Assembly (NCBI GenBank): GCA_903837595.1
Contig: CAILVI010000306.1
Span: 1 to 40,304 of the forward strand
DNA from: an uncultured Thiodictyon sp.
GTDB taxonomy: Bacteria; Pseudomonadota; Gammaproteobacteria; Chromatiales; Chromatiaceae
Direction of reading: 5' to 3'
Length of the DNA stretch: 40,304 nt
Part shown: positions 39,420-40,304 of the stretch, one piece after another
Layout: each line of letters opens with the position of its first letter
Position numbering within the stretch: the stretch's first letter is position 1
Position numbers and translations under genes: made by a program
Notes under the pieces: generated by a model
The model's input: the letters and a program-made list of their open reading frames with translations, nothing else
What the model was told of the DNA's origin: nothing
Databases searched by the model: none

Positions 39420-40304
39420 ATGCAACGACGACCTGACTGGAACGTAGAGGGGCGCGACTGGCCAAATCGCGAGGCCAGCCACTTTATTGAGATCGGCGAC
39501 ATCCGTTGGCATTTCCAACGGATGGGATCGGGACCGATCCTGTTGCTGGTCCATGGCACCGGTGCCGCCACCCACTCCTGGCGCGACCTGATGCCGCTCC
39601 TGGCCCGCGACTTCACCGTCATCGCCCCCGACCTGCCGGGCCATGGCTTCACCCAGGCCCCCGGCGGTACGGGACTTTCATTGCCGGGCATGGCCGCCAG
39701 TATCGCGGCCCTGCTCGACACCCTGGGGGAGAAGCCGGACCTGGTCTTGGGCCACTCCGCCGGGGCCGCCATCCTGATCCGGATGTGCCTGGACGGGCGC
39801 ATCGCCCCGCGGGCAGTCATCAGCCTCAACGGCGCACTGCTGCCGCTGCGCGGCGCGGCCGGGAAGTGGTTTGCCCCTGCCGCCCGGCTGTTCGCGACCC
39901 ATCCGCTGCTGACCCGCTTCTTCGCCTGGCGCAGCCGCGACCCGAGCGTGGTCAAACGCCTGGTCGCCGCCACCGGCTCGAAGCTGGACCGCCGGGGCAT
40001 CGACCTCTACCGCCGCCTGGTCACCACCCCCGGCCACACGGCCGCCGCGATCGAGATGATGGCCAACTGGGACCTGCGGCCACTCGGGCAGGACCTGCCG
40101 CACCTCACCACGCCACTATTTCTGCTGGTCGCCGAAAATGACGGCACCGTCCGCCCGGCCGAGGCACGGCGGGTGCGCAAGATGGTTCCATACGCCGAGA
40201 TCGAGACCATCCCGGGACTTGGGCATCTGGCCCACGAGGAGGCGCCTGGGATCGTCGCCGACCTGATCCGCAGGATCGCTGAGCGGGTTGGGCTCGTCGC
40301 GGGG
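39420..40304 (+). CDS. bchO: BchO-type alpha/beta hydrolase, incomplete at window end
   Basis: At least 295 residues; no stop before the end of the window. Motifs: LLLVHGTGAATHSWRDLMPLL (oxyanion region), nucleophile Ser in LGHSAGAAI, acid region LVAENDGTVRP and GLGHLAHEEAP with the His. BchO is encoded beside bchID in purple bacteria and is proposed to assist magnesium chelation or protect intermediates; its reaction is unproven. ATG 39420 gives MQRRPDWNVEGRDWPNREAS, the typical N-terminus; GGAG lies 12 bp upstream. Probably the third gene of the bchI-bchD-bchO operon, 118 bp after bchD. Confidence 0.9.
   Translation, partial: MQRRPDWNVEGRDWPNREASHFIEIGDIRWHFQRMGSGPILLLVHGTGAATHSWRDLMPLLARDFTVIAPDLPGHGFTQAPGGTGLSLPGMAASIAALLDTLGEKPDLVLGHSAGAAILIRMCLDGRIAPRAVISLNGALLPLRGAAGKWFAPAARLFATHPLLTRFFAWRSRDPSVVKRLVAATGSKLDRRGIDLYRRLVTTPGHTAAAIEMMANWDLRPLGQDLPHLTTPLFLLVAENDGTVRPAEARRVRKMVPYAEIETIPGLGHLAHEEAPGIVADLIRRIAERVGLVAG

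Overview
The window comes from a GC-rich anoxygenic phototroph, most likely a purple sulfur bacterium (Gammaproteobacteria, Chromatiaceae). The evidence is a set of bacteriochlorophyll genes (bchG, bchP, bciB, bchI, bchD, bchO) with the regulator ppsR and TGT-N12-ACA operators, next to gammaproteobacterial-type genes (cti, hdeD, yfdX, mobA). I cannot name the genus from sequence alone.

Layout. (1) 1-15143 is a membrane and acid/stress region, mostly on the minus strand: a YfdX-family secreted protein, a glutaminase with an altered catalytic motif, an internally duplicated winged-HTH protein (plus strand), a fatty-acid cis/trans isomerase, HdeD, a six-helix membrane protein, a dCache-HAMP-PP2C phosphatase, an AcvB/VirJ hydrolase with MprF (the lpiA/atvA-type pair), and mobA (plus strand). 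Several of these families are linked to acid or envelope stress elsewhere. (2) 15289-18906 is an exosortase locus that looks cyanobacterial in type: HpsJ-like protein, exosortase, associated protein, and two PEP-CTERM-like substrate genes. Three of these five genes carry apparent 1-2 nt frameshifts, two of them in simple-sequence tracts, and an IS30 transposase fragment sits between the two substrates. (3) 19173-22577 holds an LprI-like protein, an MFS transporter and an HdeD-like membrane protein fused to a C-terminal domain with a spaced His/Cys pair. This may be an operon with ppsR upstream.

(4) 22656-26701 is photosynthesis block I: bchG-bchP-(small ORF)-ppsR, minus strand. bchG has a consensus promoter almost touching its ATG and a PpsR operator over the -35. 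bchP is broken by what looks like a missing dinucleotide in a CG tract. (5) 27145-33557 is an accessory region with small unknown proteins, a Gate-domain membrane protein, a YidD/DUF4177-like coupled pair, two adjacent inverted-repeat-bounded cassettes, a lower-GC lipoprotein, and a 1.1 kb gene-free stretch with palindromic repeats. (6) 33558-40304 is photosynthesis block II: bciB, a divergent alpha/beta hydrolase, a 56-residue single-helix membrane protein, and bchI-bchD-bchO (bchO runs off the end). Two PpsR operators 8 bp apart lie between bchI and the divergent 56-residue gene, so both are probably photosynthesis-regulated.

GC-rich palindromic repeats of several families (GTGACACCGC..., CTGGGAGCGCCG..., GTGGGAGCGGCTTC...) punctuate the intergenic spaces. 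The best candidates for something undescribed are the exosortase locus with frameshifted substrates, the PpsR-controlled 56-aa membrane protein, and the HdeD-peptidase-like fusion with its coupled transporter.
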